Part shown: positions 10,932 through 22,859 of the stretch, piece after piece | How the letters are laid out: each line of letters begins with the position of its first letter | How positions within the stretch are numbered: the stretch's first letter is position 1 | Origin: Gnetum montanum | Lineage: Eukaryota > Streptophyta > Gnetopsida > Gnetales > Gnetaceae | Length of the DNA stretch: 64,000 nucleotides | NCBI GenBank assembly: GCA_015680685.1 | Contig: MNCI01011880.1 | Coordinates: 474,387 to 538,386 of the forward strand | Direction of reading: 5' to 3' | Made by a program: the position numbers and the translations under genes | Notes under the pieces: model-generated | What the model was told of the DNA's origin: nothing | Databases searched by the model: none | The model's input: the letters and a program-made list of their open reading frames with translations, nothing else

Positions 10932-13180
10932 ATGTCTTCTTCTTCGCATAAGAGCACTTCACCACCTAGGACTAACAAAAGAGATAGTCAATGACATCAT
11001 ACACGTAACCAATATCAGCCAATTCCTCAATAGTTTTGTGTGGTATATACTCATCCCAATGAATATGTACCCGATTTCACCTTTATTCTCCACCAAGATG
11101 AACAACTACGTTGGAGAAAATTAGAGGGTAATATGTTGCATGTGATCATGACACAAGGGAGTATCATCCCATAGAAGTGCAACGTCAAAGGGACTTGCGA
11201 CAGGAGAGATACCATACATCCTTGAAGGGTAAATGGCCCCATAACGCTCCGCATGTTTTGAGCGAAATTAAGGATGGTGAACCTACTCTAATAGGTTCCC
11301 CAAAAAATGATGTTGCTTCTCCTAACACTGGTTAGGAGGTGGTGTATCAGAACCTTCACTCCACTATTCACAACCCTGGTTCTGATACCCAAGAACACGA
11401 AGTGTTGAAAGAAGGAACAGAAACACATGATTAGGGTGGACATTCTGATCGTGATCATGATCGAGGTCGAGACCATCGAAGAGAAGGTAGAAAACACCGT
11501 CATGGCGATGGTTCTCCTTCTTCTTCACCTTCATTGTCATCTTCACCCTTTCCTTCAGTGTCCGGACATAGCCATAAGGATACCAAGCATGAGGATAGAG
11601 GAAAAGAAAGTGAGAAACATCGACGAGATAGTCGAGAACAAGGACGAGGGCATTCTAAAGAATCAAGGCATGGAAGAAGGGAGAGTAGGGAACCGCGTAG
11701 CCACCATAGACGCTATGAATGAGACGATCACGAAGAGCCCCTACTCACAACTAGAAGCATGCTAGATATAATGGAGGCTGTAAGAGTTCCAACAAGGCAC
11801 AAAAAGGATAGTAGGATCAAGAGGTTAGACATGAACAACATCCCACAATATGAAGGGGGATACAACACTAATCCTCAAAATCATTTATAGGAATTCCACG
11901 ATGCATGTGCCTTGCAAAACATAGAAAATGAATGGCAAAAACTAAAGTTGTTCCCAAGGACACTAGTGAAAGAAGCTGAGAGCTGGTACCAATCCTTAGA
12001 ACTGAAATCCATTTGGAGGTGGAGTACAATGTTAGAACTATTTAATGATAACTACCAAATTTACTCTTGAGTGTCCAACTTGTGGAAGCGAATCCAATGA
12101 TGGAAGTAAGGAAATCATGAACCCTTGGATGTTGCTATGGGCCATTATTACACACTATTATATCTATGCTCTAGCCATGGTTATTCATAGTGGGATCAAC
12201 TACGCCATCTCGTGGATGGACTTAGACATGAAACAAGAAGAACCCTTGGGACGTATGCCCAAGGAAGGTTATCAGAGCCTAGGTCTCATCAAATTCATAG
12301 ATTGTTAGAGCAAGTAGCCAAAGAAAAAGGTGAGCTATGAAAGAGAGAAAGTGTGGAAGAATACAACCGAGATCCTTCCCTTTGAAATAGGGGAGTAAGA
12401 TTTTGTGAGGAGGAAGAAGAGTCACCACTTGAAGAGATGGTGAATAGGAAAACTTTACGTCTCGAAAAGTTAATAATAGAAGCATCGGAAAAGGTAGACC
12501 AAATGTGGGACTCTCTAGATAGTAGGTTTGAAACTATTCTTAAAATTGTAGAGGAGTCTAGGGAGCAAGGTAGAGACCGTGACAAAAAAAAAGAGAGAGA
12601 ATTCAAAAATGCACGTAACAAGGGTAAGGGAAAAATGGCCATCACAGAAGAGGTTGTGGGTTCAGGCACGGACAATGATGGTGGATGCAAGATATGCCAA
12701 TCCAACCATCCTAAAGGATGTTGCCCAATGATCTCAAATCTACAAGAGTCTAGGGTGTATGCACTCAACCCATGACTAAATAAATGGTAAGCACCCCAAT
12801 GATTACCTTATCCCCAAGGTAATCTAAGGTAGTTCCACCAACCTTCAACATATTATCCAAGTGGAACTCCACCACAACTCATTGAGCAACATCAACAGTG
12901 GCAATACCCACAATCATGGGGGATGCCACCACCAAGGCAACAATACCCCTACCAGCAACCTGACCCATATGGCTACTACGTGCAGTATCCAATCTCTCCA
13001 CGTGACTCTGTTGGTCATGTTACACCACAACATGACTACCAAGCTCATGAGTATTATAGAACTCCTTCTCCTAGGGAAGATAACCCACAAACATACCATC
13101 CTTCAAATCCATCCGCAGCTCTCACATTGATAGCTCCATTACCATCCACTTCAACAATGCAAGGGGAACTCCCTACTTAA
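10932..13180 (+). pseudogene. gag of element A (frameshifted)
   Basis: Starts at ATG 10,932 (MSSSSHKSTSPPR) and can be followed through several frames with stops. Parts in order are a poorly conserved N-terminus, a His/Arg/Asp/Ser-rich region (11,428-11,721), and a capsid core at about 11,830-12,070 with the typical EAESWYQSL segment. Next is a charged coiled-coil-like stretch (12,437-12,620), a Cys/His cluster CKICQSNHPKGC near 12,685 resembling a non-canonical zinc knuckle, and a Gln/Pro/Tyr-rich tail (12,880-13,180). It would package and assemble the element RNA. Multiple stops make it non-functional. The minus-strand ORF at 12,295-12,768 is a shadow. Confidence 0.75.
11428..11721 (+). other. 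RS/RD/RE/HR-dipeptide-rich region within the A gag
   Basis: About 98 codons composed almost only of His, Arg, Asp, Glu, Ser, Lys and Gly, with repeated RD, RE, HR, SR and HS pairs around a short Ser/Pro block. The composition resembles RS-type splicing-factor domains rather than a usual Gag N-terminus. It lies directly upstream of the capsid core in the same frame, apart from stops at both borders. Confidence 0.6.
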
Positions 13181-13372
13181 CCTCAGGAACGCAATGCCGC
13201 AAGGGCTGAAAATCCTTAACTCGTTGTTGGTTTTGACAACCATATGAAGAAAAGACCTTTCTTTAGAGCCAATAGTCCAACCAAGCCCTTACAACCACAA
13301 GTGGTTGAACCTATGAACACCTCCCCATCAAATAAGGCTTTATAGCTCCCTTCAAACCAAACATCAAGCTCA

Positions 13373-13879
13373 ATGCATACGGTTATGTTAACACATGTTG
13401 TAACTGACTGGATCAAGGTTAGCCACCTTCCCAAGAAATTCTCTAATCCTAAAAGTCCTCTAATCTATCTCCAAATCGTTGGGAATGAGCCATGCAAAGC
13501 TCTTATGGACTCAGGTTCTGGAGTCAACTTAATATCACAAGAAATGTACGAAGCTTGGAACCTGCCTCCATTAAGGAATAATAATATTCACCTAGAGCTG
13601 GCCGACCAGTCCATCACTATTCCCTTGGGACTGGTGGAGGACATCGTCACCACTATGTATGGGTGGTCGTACCCAGTTGATTTTTTAGTGATACAAGTGA
13701 ATAACGGTAAAGGGGACTTTCCAATAATAATGGGAAGGGCATGGCTAAGTACTATAGATGCACACCTAGGAATCCATGATCTTTCCCTAGAAATATCTAA
13801 GGAGAACACTTTTGGAAAGATCGAGAAGAAGAAGGTTCCATGCATCGCATACAGTGATACAAGGTGCAATTGCGTGTAG
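13373..13879 (+). CDS. retropepsin domain of element A
   Basis: A 168-codon open frame with the aspartic protease active site ALMDSGSGVNLIS near residues 43-55, followed by the hydrophobic beta strands and PIIMGRAWLSTIDAHLG near residue 118, the equivalent of the LLGRPWL-type tail. It would cleave the Gag-Pol polyprotein as a homodimer. This is the best preserved coding block of A: no internal stop. The methionine at its start is probably not a native start, since in this lineage protease is part of a Gag-Pol fusion. The frame closes just before a decayed linker that leads into RT. Confidence 0.8.
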   Translation: MHTVMLTHVVTDWIKVSHLPKKFSNPKSPLIYLQIVGNEPCKALMDSGSGVNLISQEMYEAWNLPPLRNNNIHLELADQSITIPLGLVEDIVTTMYGWSYPVDFLVIQVNNGKGDFPIIMGRAWLSTIDAHLGIHDLSLEISKENTFGKIEKKKVPCIAYSDTRCNCV

Positions 13880-14099
13880 AGATCATGGGTTGTATGAAGT
13901 TTAGCATTGCCTACATGTAACTAGTGTGCACAAGACATTAATATACAAAAGTGCCTGTATGCAGTAACCACATGATAAGAAGACACCCAGTGGCTGATAG
14001 CTAATCAAGAGAGAAACTCACTAACGTGCATGGAACTAACTGAGGGAATAACTTGTGCTTATATTGAAAGCATAGATGCACTAGAGTAAGTCTGCTGCC

Positions 14100-15220
14100 A
14101 ACTTCCAAACCTTAACCTTGAAAACATCAACTGGGGGAAGTTGGAAATCCCTAAAAAATTCAAGCAAGAGCCCCTAGAATTGAAACATTACCCACTAGTC
14201 TGGAATATATGACCCTTGAAAATGGAAAATTGGTAATCATCAATACAAGACTTGCTTGCAAACAAAAAGGAAGCTTGCCGAAAGTGATAAACAGGTGGCT
14301 GAAAGCCTTTGCCTGGTCATATCTTGAATTAATTGGAATAGATCCTAGGATATGTCAGCATAGGATTTACACTGATCCCTCCATGAAACCTCGAAAATAA
14401 CCGTAGAGGCGATTGAACCCAAAATTGAAGCAAGTAGTAAAAGAAGAAATAGAATAACTTCTTAAAGCTAGGTTCATATATCCCATTGCTGATAGTGAAT
14501 GGGTTATCCCTCTGGTGATCGTGCCTAAAAAGGGAGGCAAATGGTGGGTGTGCATAGATTTTAGGCTATTGAACATGGTAACATTTAAGGATCACTTTCT
14601 GTTGCCATTCGTTGACCAAGTATTAGACACCATAGTAGGGCATCGCTATTATAGTTTTTTGGATGGCTATAGTGGATATAACCAAATACGGATAGCCCTA
14701 GAAGACCAAGCCAAGATAACATTCACCAATCCTTGGAGAACATTTGTGTATAGAAAAATGCCATTTGGCTTGTGCAATGCTCCTACCACGTTGCAATGCC
14801 TAGTTCTAAGCATATTCCAATAGTAGATAAGGAATGGAGTGAAAGTCTTTATGGATGACTTCTCCACCTATGGAACAATTTTTGATCAAGCCCTAGACCG
14901 ATTAGAGCAAGTGCTGAAAAGATGCACAAAAACCAACTTAAGGCTAAACTTGGCAGAAAATCCATTTAATGGTCTAAGAAGATGTAGTACTTGGGCATAA
15001 GGTTTCACATTCAAGAATATAGGTAGACCCAGATAAAGTTAGGATCATCCAAGGAATCACCCGTCAACCGAAAACTATCAAAGACATTTGGTCGTTCCTT
15101 GGACACATTGGCTACTCTAGGAGATTCATTGAGAACTTCTCCAAGATTACCAAATCGTTGGTAGAGCTAACAAAGAAGGATGCACCCTTTGAGTGGACTA
15201 GGGAATGTGAACGAGCATTC
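14100..15220 (+). pseudogene. reverse transcriptase of element A
   Basis: Order of motifs: LKHYPLVW entry region (near 14,180), the WSYLELIGIDP segment (near 14,315), VIVPKKGGKWWVCIDFRLLN (14,515 on), FLDGYSGYNQI (near 14,660) and MPFGLCNAP (near 14,760). The catalytic loop FMDDFSTYG is at about 14,848-14,874, where FMDD supplies the metal-binding aspartates. FMDDFS is the variant typical of Athila-like elements. Stops after the catalytic core (14,821-14,826 and 14,397) and a frame change near 14,980 inactivate it. It would make cDNA from the element RNA, primed by tRNA-Asp at the PBS. Confidence 0.85.
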
Positions 15221-15600
15221 CAAATTTTGAAATAAAAGCTTGTAGAAACTCCCATTCTACAAGGTCCTGACTGGTCTAGACCATTCTACATAATGACTGA
15301 TGCATCCAATTATGCTTTGAGAGCTGTACTTACATAGTTAGATGATCAAAAATGTCCTTACTACATCCATTGTGCAAGTAGAAGTATTGTTGGTGCACAC
15401 CTTAACTACAAAACTATAGAGAAAGAATTAATGACTGTAGTGTTTGCACTAGATATGTTTAGGCACTATGTGTCAGGTTATAAAGTGTTCATCCACATGG
15501 TTCATAGTGCAATCTGGTTTCTCATGAACAAGCCAACGGTTAGCCCTTGTATTATATGATGGCTGGTAATCCTACAGGAGTTCGATCTAACAATGATCAA
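15221..15600 (+). pseudogene. RNase H domain of element A
   Basis: After the EW...ERAFQILK connection comes PFYIMTDASNYALRAVL, the DAS block that carries the first catalytic acid, then LNYKTIEKELMTVVFALD with the KELMAV block, then FRHYVSGYKVFIH. Stops interrupt it at 15,232, 15,338 and 15,556. It would degrade the RNA strand during reverse transcription. Only one RNase H is present, unlike element Z, which has two. Confidence 0.75.
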
Positions 15601-17086
15601 TCGAAAAGGCATCGAGAACGTAGTTTCAGATCATTTATCTCGATTGTACTTGGGCAACAAAGAGGATGAATATGTAATGTCTGATCATTTTCTTGATGAA
15701 GCCCTCTTTGTTAGTGTAGTGAATAACCAACCCATGGAAACAAATTGGTATAGTAGCATTCTCACCTATCTCCTTACCCAACAAACAGCACAAGAGCTGG
15801 ACTTTAGGAAGAAACAACAGTTTCTTCATAGAGCCAAGTACTTCATGGAGATCAATGGATAAATTTACAAAGTGTGTCTTGATGGCTTGGTTCGATGGTG
15901 CGTGCCTGAGGTAGACCAACTGAGAGTTCTCCAAGATGCTCATGAGGGCCCTTATGGGGGTCACTATGCAGGGAGATGAATGACTATTAAGATCTTGCTT
16001 ACAGGATATTACTGGCCAACATTATTTCAGGATGCCCATCAATTTGTTTGATCTTGTGAGTGCTGCCAACGTGATGGGGGAATGATTGCTAGAATGGAGG
16101 GTCTGCAACAATGGATTCCACCTTTAGAACCCTTCGACATTTTGGGAATAGACTTTATGGGGCCCATTACACCAATGTCCAGTGGAAAAGCTTACATTGT
16201 AGTTGCCGTAGACTATCTAATGATATGGACTGAAGAAGCTATTGTTACAGATTGCACATCATCTACAGCTGCATGATTTGTGCAACAACAAATCATAGGG
16301 GTGCCATGTGCACTTATTTCGGATAATGGAACACACTTTACAGGTGCAACTTTTCAGAAGTTAATGCAACGCTTAGGGGTTGAACATAAATTGACTACAC
16401 CTTATCACCCCCAAGCTAACGGACAAGCTGAGGTCACTAACAGGGAGAGCACTAAAATACTAACTATCACAATTAGCAAGTATAGGTGAGATTGGAGCAC
16501 TAAACTGAATGATGCTCTTTGGGCATACCACTCCACCTGGAAACTCCCTATAGGCTACTCTCCCTATGAGTTAGTATACGGAAAGCTTCTAACACTTCCA
16601 ATTCAAACCAAGCTTTGTACACTATCCATGACTTGTGACCTCCACCTCGATCTTGATCTAGCAAAAAAACAAAGGTTTGCAACCTTAAATGTGCTAGACA
16701 AAAATCAATTAGCTGCCCTATCATCAAATGAGTTGCACAAGGCATATAACAAACAACGTCATGAATTGAAGATTCGAAAGGTTAAGTATCAACTAGGAGA
16801 TAAGGTTCTCTACTAGAATCCCACACATGTGTCGCAATGCACAAAATTTGAAACACTATGGGAAGGACCTTACATTATTCATATAACCTTTTCTTTAGGG
16901 GCCATGACCATATATAAACCTGAGAGCCCTGATAAGAGATTGTTAGTCAATGTGCAACAAATCAAACCCTTCTATGAATGTAGAATGGTCAATGTACATA
17001 ACACCTCTGAGAAGGGACGACCCTGCTCACTCTTTGGGATCTCCTCCTTCCAACTTAGTCATGGGGGAGATGACCACCTATGCTAA
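15601..17086 (+). pseudogene. integrase of element A
   Basis: Begins after the RKGIENVVSDHLSRL tether of RNase H. The zinc-binding part shows HEGPYGGHYAG and CECCQRDGG (about 15,938-16,080). The catalytic core keeps all three acids: D in GIDFMGPI (near 16,155), D in SDNGTHF (near 16,320) and E in NGQAEVTNR (near 16,425). The C-terminal SH3-like part includes YQLGDKVLY and the LWEGPYII block. Stops at 15,862, 16,276, 16,489 and 16,816 break the frame although the catalytic residues survive. It would insert the cDNA and make 5-bp duplications, as seen for A. Confidence 0.85.
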
Positions 17087-19019
17087 CCATTTGAAGCCCT
17101 CAATTTCTTTTTAAATTTTTTTTTTACACATTTTTGTTTTACAAATTTCTTTAGCTTTTCTTATTTTTGTTTTGCAACATCGTTGATACTTTTTCATTTC
17201 TTTGTGTGATTGTTTGTTTTGTTTGTTTTTGTTTTTGTTCTTATTTTTATCCTTGTTGTTGTTTTTGTTTTGTTAGATTCGTCACTTAATAAGTGCACTT
17301 AGTGATGGTGGTATGAACTGTATTATATTGATTGCTAATGTTTGGTTTTCACCTTTGAGTTATAATGTTGACACTAAGGTATGGTTCTTTTGATATAATA
17401 GGAAATAAGTCCATGTCATCCATGCATTCATGAATTTCTATGGTCTCTCTTGGCTTGGAACTATATAGTCCCTTTCTTTAATAATAAAACTACTAACGAA
17501 TTTATGATTGGGCATTTCTCAAACTAAGGAAGGACTCAAGGACTGAAAAGGATGTGACTTCAAGGGGATTTGATGCATTTGTGCTAGCTTTTTCTTGGGT
17601 GCTTGGATGTTTTCTTCTTGAGTTTTACTTACCATTCAAATGTTGCTCCATTATTGGGAAGTTAAGCCAATAAAAATAAGTCTTTGCATGGTGTGGTTCT
17701 CAAGCAAAAAAAAAAAAAAAAAAACACAAACAAACAAAAACAAAAAAAATAGTGAGAATTCAAAGCACACCCCTTAGACAAAATAATTATTTGGGCTGCA
17801 AGCATTGGTTATGGAACTAAACAAACACGTTCCCTCTAACTAAGGCCCTCTCTCGCTTCCTACTTTTCCCTTTCTCATTTTCTTGGAATGGTGGTGACTC
17901 TTTGGTGGAAGCATTCTTGTTACTTCAAGTGGATGGATTGGCCAAGTGTATTAATGCAAAGTCACTGGATGTGGATTGTTTGAGCTTAGATTTGGAATGA
18001 GATCTACTCAGTCACATTAACCATAACTACACAAGGGGCTATAGACCACCTTGTTCTTGGGGCTCCATTCCATTCTCTTCTCTATATCATTCTTTCTCCA
18101 CTTTCCACCTCCTTGTCAGTTGTATCTGTAGTCTATATTTTGGTTGATGCATTGTTTTCTCTTTGGTGAATTCTTGGGGTTAAGAATTTAACTCTTTCTT
18201 TCAAATGACATTTCCAAAGCCTACAGACTCTTTGAATGTGGGATTGCCTAGGCATAAAGGGCATGAGCTTACTTTGGGGAGGACCCATTGGCATTCCTAT
18301 TTGGTGCATTAGTTAGCTTCTTTTCCTTAAATATTCTTGCAATCAACATTCTCTAACATCCATTTTATCGACGTTTCCGTTGTTTCTTTTTCTACATCTT
18401 TCTTATTACTTATCTTTTTCCATTCTATCGCTACTGGAGGATCACTCTTAGTCATGGGGGCCTTGGTCCAATTTTTTCAATTTTTCCTAACCCCTACAGC
18501 TTGGGTAGTCACCAATGTTATATCTCTAGAATCCGTATCGCCATATCACAACTCAGCCAATGGACCTTACACTGAGGCAAGGTATCAACTGTATTGTGAT
18601 TTACTTATCCTTACTCATATGTGACTGTGTTGTGTGTGCAGATGACAATCATACATCAATGGACTGGATCTGGAGGAAACAGTCAGGATGGACTGGTTCT
18701 AGAACAGTTGTGCAAGGAAAAAGATTGATGGTGTGGTTATAGATGAACAATGAAAGGCGCAATCTTGGCATCGATAGCAACACGTCTTCTTCTTTTCTCT
18801 CTCTCTTCTCTCTCTCAGTTGCCAAATAAGGTTGGATGTCAATTGTGTATAGTGTTCACTCTTAAAGTTATGAACACTAATGTTGTCATGTATTGTAATG
18901 ATTGATTCATTTACACGTTATCCCATTCATCATTAGTTGTGATTCAAGTCAATAATTCCATACCTGCCCAATATTTTGTAAGGAACTTGAGGATGAGTTT
19001 TTATTCAGTCATGGGGATA
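17087..19019 (+). other. 3' internal non-coding region of element A
   Basis: Athila elements often have an env-like ORF here; only a 95-codon hydrophobic ORF (18,337-18,624), without a recognisable domain, is present. A T/G-rich tract (17,102-17,275) is followed by an A/C-rich tract (17,706-17,748) of complementary composition. The end just before the 3' LTR contains CATGGGGATA, which is the only PPT candidate and is short. Confidence 0.5.
19011..19019 (+). promoter_or_regulatory. weak polypurine tract of element A
   Basis: ATGGGGATA abuts the 3' LTR start TGATGAG. It is shorter than the GTGGGGGTA of the related element C and probably has decayed. Confidence 0.4.
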
Positions 19020-19812
19020 TGATGAGTTGCGATATCGCATCCGCCATGCGATATCGCATATGTGATATCGCATCCTACCTCATCTTCTATAAATAAGATG
19101 CGGTGCCCTTTGTTCCAGGGAGTGAGATTTAGACCCTTAGCCAGATTCTTGCAGTTTTGTTATTCCAGAATTAGAATTATTTCTGTGTGTCCATAGTAGG
19201 AGTCATAGAGTGAACAGATCTTTATTCAAAAAATTTGTACTTGAGCACAATTTTGTGTATGGAAATAAAGACGAACTTTATGATAAACCTTTTAGCATAT
19301 AGATTAAGCTAATTAGTAATTAATTATTGTTAATGCTTTCCTAGTTAATTGATATCTTTCTTAACCTTCAACCCTCTTAGTTAAATACACTCAGTACGAC
19401 TGCTTGGAGCATGCGTGTAGCGCTTGGTAACCCAGTAACAATTAGTGTTTGGTAATCCCAGCAGTGTTGCACTAGTTTAGGATGTGTACAGCAAGTGGGA
19501 ATGGATACTAGTGTTAGGAACATTTAGAACTTAGTTAATGAATAGTTAATGTAAGTTAGTAACTTAGTTCTCTCTCCCTTTCCTTTATTAGCATAAGACA
19601 TAAAAAATATAAAAGCTATAAAAAATCATATACCTCAAGCTTACTTAACCATACAACTGTGACAATACAAGTAAGTTTGGGAAGATAACAATTGATTAAC
19701 CCTGAGTGTTCCATTAAGGTGTGTAAGCACTTAGTCTTTGGAGTTTGACTGGATTGTGTGTGAAATGCTCGTATTCGTATGGTTGAGTATAGGGGTACCT
19801 CGCCACTTATCA
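19020..19812 (+). mobile_element. 3' LTR of element A
   Basis: 793 bp, collinear with the 5' copy without gaps. TATA box CTATAAATAAG near 19,086-19,096. Its palindromes are better kept than in the 5' copy. Confidence 0.93.
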
Positions 19813-19817
19813 CCATG
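19813..19817. repeat. target-site duplication of A, right copy
   Basis: CCATG, identical to 9,990-9,994. Confidence 0.9.
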
Positions 19818-22370
19818 TGAAGTTTCTGTAGAAGATCTTTTCTACTTGGAAAATCCTTCTTGTATAAAGCATAAGTGGCTGCTACTTGCTATTCTAATTC
19901 ATTTTTGGGCCAACCTGCTATTAACTTGGTGAGGTTAGCATAACAAAGGTTAGCTGACACCATGTACTCCTTCAAATCCTTAATTTGTAGGTCCTTGTTT
20001 TTCACTTCTGCTTAATGGACCAGGGCATAACTATCCAAGATGGGTTGCCAGTTAGGATTTTGTGTTGAGATGGAACTAATGCAAGCCTTTGCCATCTAGA
20101 TTTCTTTCTCAGTAATTTTCTTGTACATGCTGATCTAGTCCTAAAAGTGTTGTTTCAGCTTCTTGTGCTTTTTAGCCTCATTATGCCATGTGCTTATCTC
20201 AATTGTATACTTTTGATGTATGGCACGTACCTCCTCTATTGAGAGGATTTGGTTCTCTTTGGCCAATCTGCTTATGTCCTAGTTGATCCTCACCAGTTGC
20301 TTCCTCAACTAGTGGATGCTCTCCTCCAAGATGTTTTTTTGCTTTTCGTTGATGGTCAACCTTGACATTGTCAGTAGCAAGCTACTTATTTTCATTCTAA
20401 GCAGTGGTTAGTGCCTTCACATGAGAATATGCTTGTGCTTCAGTAGCTAAGGCATTATAGACCACTTTCTTCTTCTCCTTTTTAACCACTTTATTTTGCT
20501 TTACCAATTAGCCTAGAAATGTTTTTTGAAACTGCTCTAATTGGTTAGGCTTAATGAATTGGTAAGGGTTCCTTATTTTGGCCCCCAGTGTAATGAGCTC
20601 TTATTGCAATTGGTGTACCTCTACTTCTACATGTTTTTCTCTGGTCTCTGCCATGACCGATTTTTCCTATGATGGCTATGAGGTTAGATTGAACTATAGT
20701 GACATCACTGGGGATGTCAAAAAGGGTTGTCATGGCCTACCCAGTTTATAGTAATCTATCAAGCACATCCCCATGAGCTACAGGAGTCATTGAGGTGTTG
20801 GTCAACGTTTGTGCATCTTTGGTTCCTATTAAGTCCACTAGAGGCATAATAGGCACATTAAAGGATTCTTTGATGCAGTTTGTTATAACTTTTGCTATGC
20901 TTGCTACATCTTGGTGCTGCATGATCACAATTGTAGCATCTTCTTTAGTTTCAAGCACCACTTGGAAAGATGTAGCATTCCCAGAGACCTGTTGTGACCA
21001 TTGGGCCCCTCCTCTTGATTACAAAGAAATCCATCCCCTTGATCGATAAATTGAGACTATGGGTTGAACAACATCATTAATGACTCAAAATAGATTGGAT
21101 TCATCCCTACTTCTCCAATTGAGAGTTTTAACAATTTGCTACAAATAGCTCATTGTGGGTCTATAATCTTGCAATAGTGGTAGTGGGACTTGCTGCTCTC
21201 TCCATTGCTCTAGTTCTTATTCTTACTCCTTCTTTGGTTCTTGTTCTTTCTCCTTCTTTGGTTCTTGTTCTTTCTTTTCACCATGATCTTTCCTTGGTGC
21301 TATTGGGTTGAGAAACTTAGAGAATGAAGCATTTTTGGCCCTCATAGGAACATCATTGGTGTAAACTAGGATTTTGACTTTCTTGCATAGCTTCCTAATC
21401 AAGCAAGGGAATGGAAGTTTATGCTTCCCTACCTTTCTTTCCTCCAATTGCCATTGAATCTCCATGTAGTATAGTTGGGCAAGGGTGGCATTGTATTTGC
21501 CCATCAAGATTGCACTTCCTCTAGCTATGTAGGTAGATATTCTATTCAACCCTTTAGTGGGGAAAAGGTGGTATGTGCCAATTTTTAAGTAAATTCTTTC
21601 TTTTAGAGTTAGCTTATTGTATATTTTGTCTTCTTTATTATATGAACATTTCAACCATAGCTTCCTTATTTTTGCATCAGATCTTATGGATAAGTGTGCT
21701 ACTTTGGACCCCATAAATGGTAGGTTTAGAGCTTCTATAATGGATTTGATTGAGAAAGAAACAAATATTCCACCAATGTTAATAGTGGTGCCCTCCTCTT
21801 TATTATGATAGAATTGATACATCTCACCAATGCATCATTCATCACTTTCAAAAAGGATGTGCATAAAGGTGATGCTTGAAGTTGAGTTCTGACTACCTCA
21901 GGGACAAATTCCCCATGAATGGCCCGAAGTTCATTTCCATGATGATTGTGGTCAACATGGATTGCTCCTAGATGGCTTAGAGGCATTCTTGAAACAACGT
22001 GATACATTTTCTTTGCACTTGAGCCTATGGTCTTATAGCCTTTGCTTGGACTAACTTTCCTATAATAGGGGCCTCTTTATGAATGCTAAATGATTGGGCC
22101 CCCTGTTCTTCATGCTTAGTTGGTGGGCCTTGTTCTTCTAGTTGGCCTATGCCAACCCTCAGGCATTTGCTTGCACCTTGTGAAGGTCCTTCTTATTCTC
22201 CTTATTTTGGGACCATTTGTAATCAATCAAGGATTTTGGGTTATCAAGGTGTTTTTCATTTATCATCTATAGATTTATACCTTATTGATGTCCTTAGTTT
22301 CATTAAGTTCTTAGTTCATGTGATTGCAGGGGTAGAAAAATTTAAAGAAAAATGTCCCAAAAAGTGTTAA
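19818..22370 (-). pseudogene. element C ORF, N-terminal and middle parts (Athila ORF1 / plant transposon protein-like)
   Basis: Read from about 22,370 downward. The best preserved part is 21,822-21,223 (199 codons): GIFVSFSIKSIIEALNLPF, then LKIGTYHLFPTKGLN, an ARGSAILMGKYN helix and PFPCLIRKLCKKVKI. This order resembles the plant retroelement protein family of Athila ORF1 / putative plant transposon proteins. A Lys/Glu repeat (KEKEQEPKKE) closes that part. Further down are KDLQIKDLKEYMVSANLCYANLTK coiled-coil-like pieces. Frame changes near 21,820 and many stops inactivate it. The family function is unknown. The frame continues at 9,989-9,660 beyond the A insertion. Confidence 0.6.
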
Positions 22371-22767
22371 ATTCTTTTATAATCCTTCACAATTGACTTA
22401 TTTTTCCTTTTTTATGATCTATAATGATGGTTATGATTTCTTAGGGGTTTTAATTAAAGGTTATGACATGCATATAAATGATTTTTCATTAGAAAGCTTA
22501 AGTTTTTCAACATTATTAACCTTATAATACCTTCCAGGTGATAGTAAGTTTTTAAAAATTAGCATAGTTTTTTCACACAAGAACCCCCCCAACTAAATTG
22601 AACACTCAAGGATCAAATAGGTTCTAAAACCATGGAAATTGAAGTGGTATGAAGCTAGATATCATGTGTAGAAGTTGGATGCATAGAGCTCTTAGTCAAC
22701 AAAGAAAAATGCGAAAAATTCCTTAGCTAAAAATGATAAAAATGATTTTTGAAGAATCACAAAGGTC

Positions 22768-22843
22768 CTATTTATAGTTTTTGTAGACCTGATATTGAGT
22801 AGCCAATATCAACTCCCCTCTGATATTGGGTTCCCAATATCAG
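22768..22843 (-). promoter_or_regulatory. TATA box with upstream hairpins
   Basis: On the minus strand CTATAAATAGG lies at 22,776-22,766. Just upstream of it are two hairpins: GATATTG/CAATATC at 22,791-22,810 and an 11-bp stem CTGATATTGGG/CCCAATATCAG with a 2-nt loop at 22,820-22,843. The same architecture, a GATAT palindrome cluster followed by a TATA box, is found in the A LTR. It points toward the C ORF, about 400 nt away, but the block does not resemble the C LTR. Confidence 0.4.
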
Positions 22844-22859
22844 AAGCCTTTGATTTGCA

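Larger units (their letters stand above)
9995..19812 (+). mobile_element. element A: full-length Athila-like Ty3/gypsy retrotransposon
   Basis: A structurally complete but coding-dead element of 9.8 kb. It has two LTRs of exactly 793 bp starting TGATGAG and ending TCA, a 5-bp TSD CCATG, and a tRNA-Asp-type primer-binding site. Gag, retropepsin, RT, RNase H and integrase follow in Ty3/gypsy order. The FMDDFS RT motif and the PBS point to the Athila side of the non-chromovirus elements. By eye I count about 75 substitutions and no indels between the LTRs (about 9.5%), mostly transitions, so insertion is old. No env-like ORF is recognisable in the 1.9 kb after integrase. It is inserted in the antisense ORF of element C. 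Confidence 0.93.
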
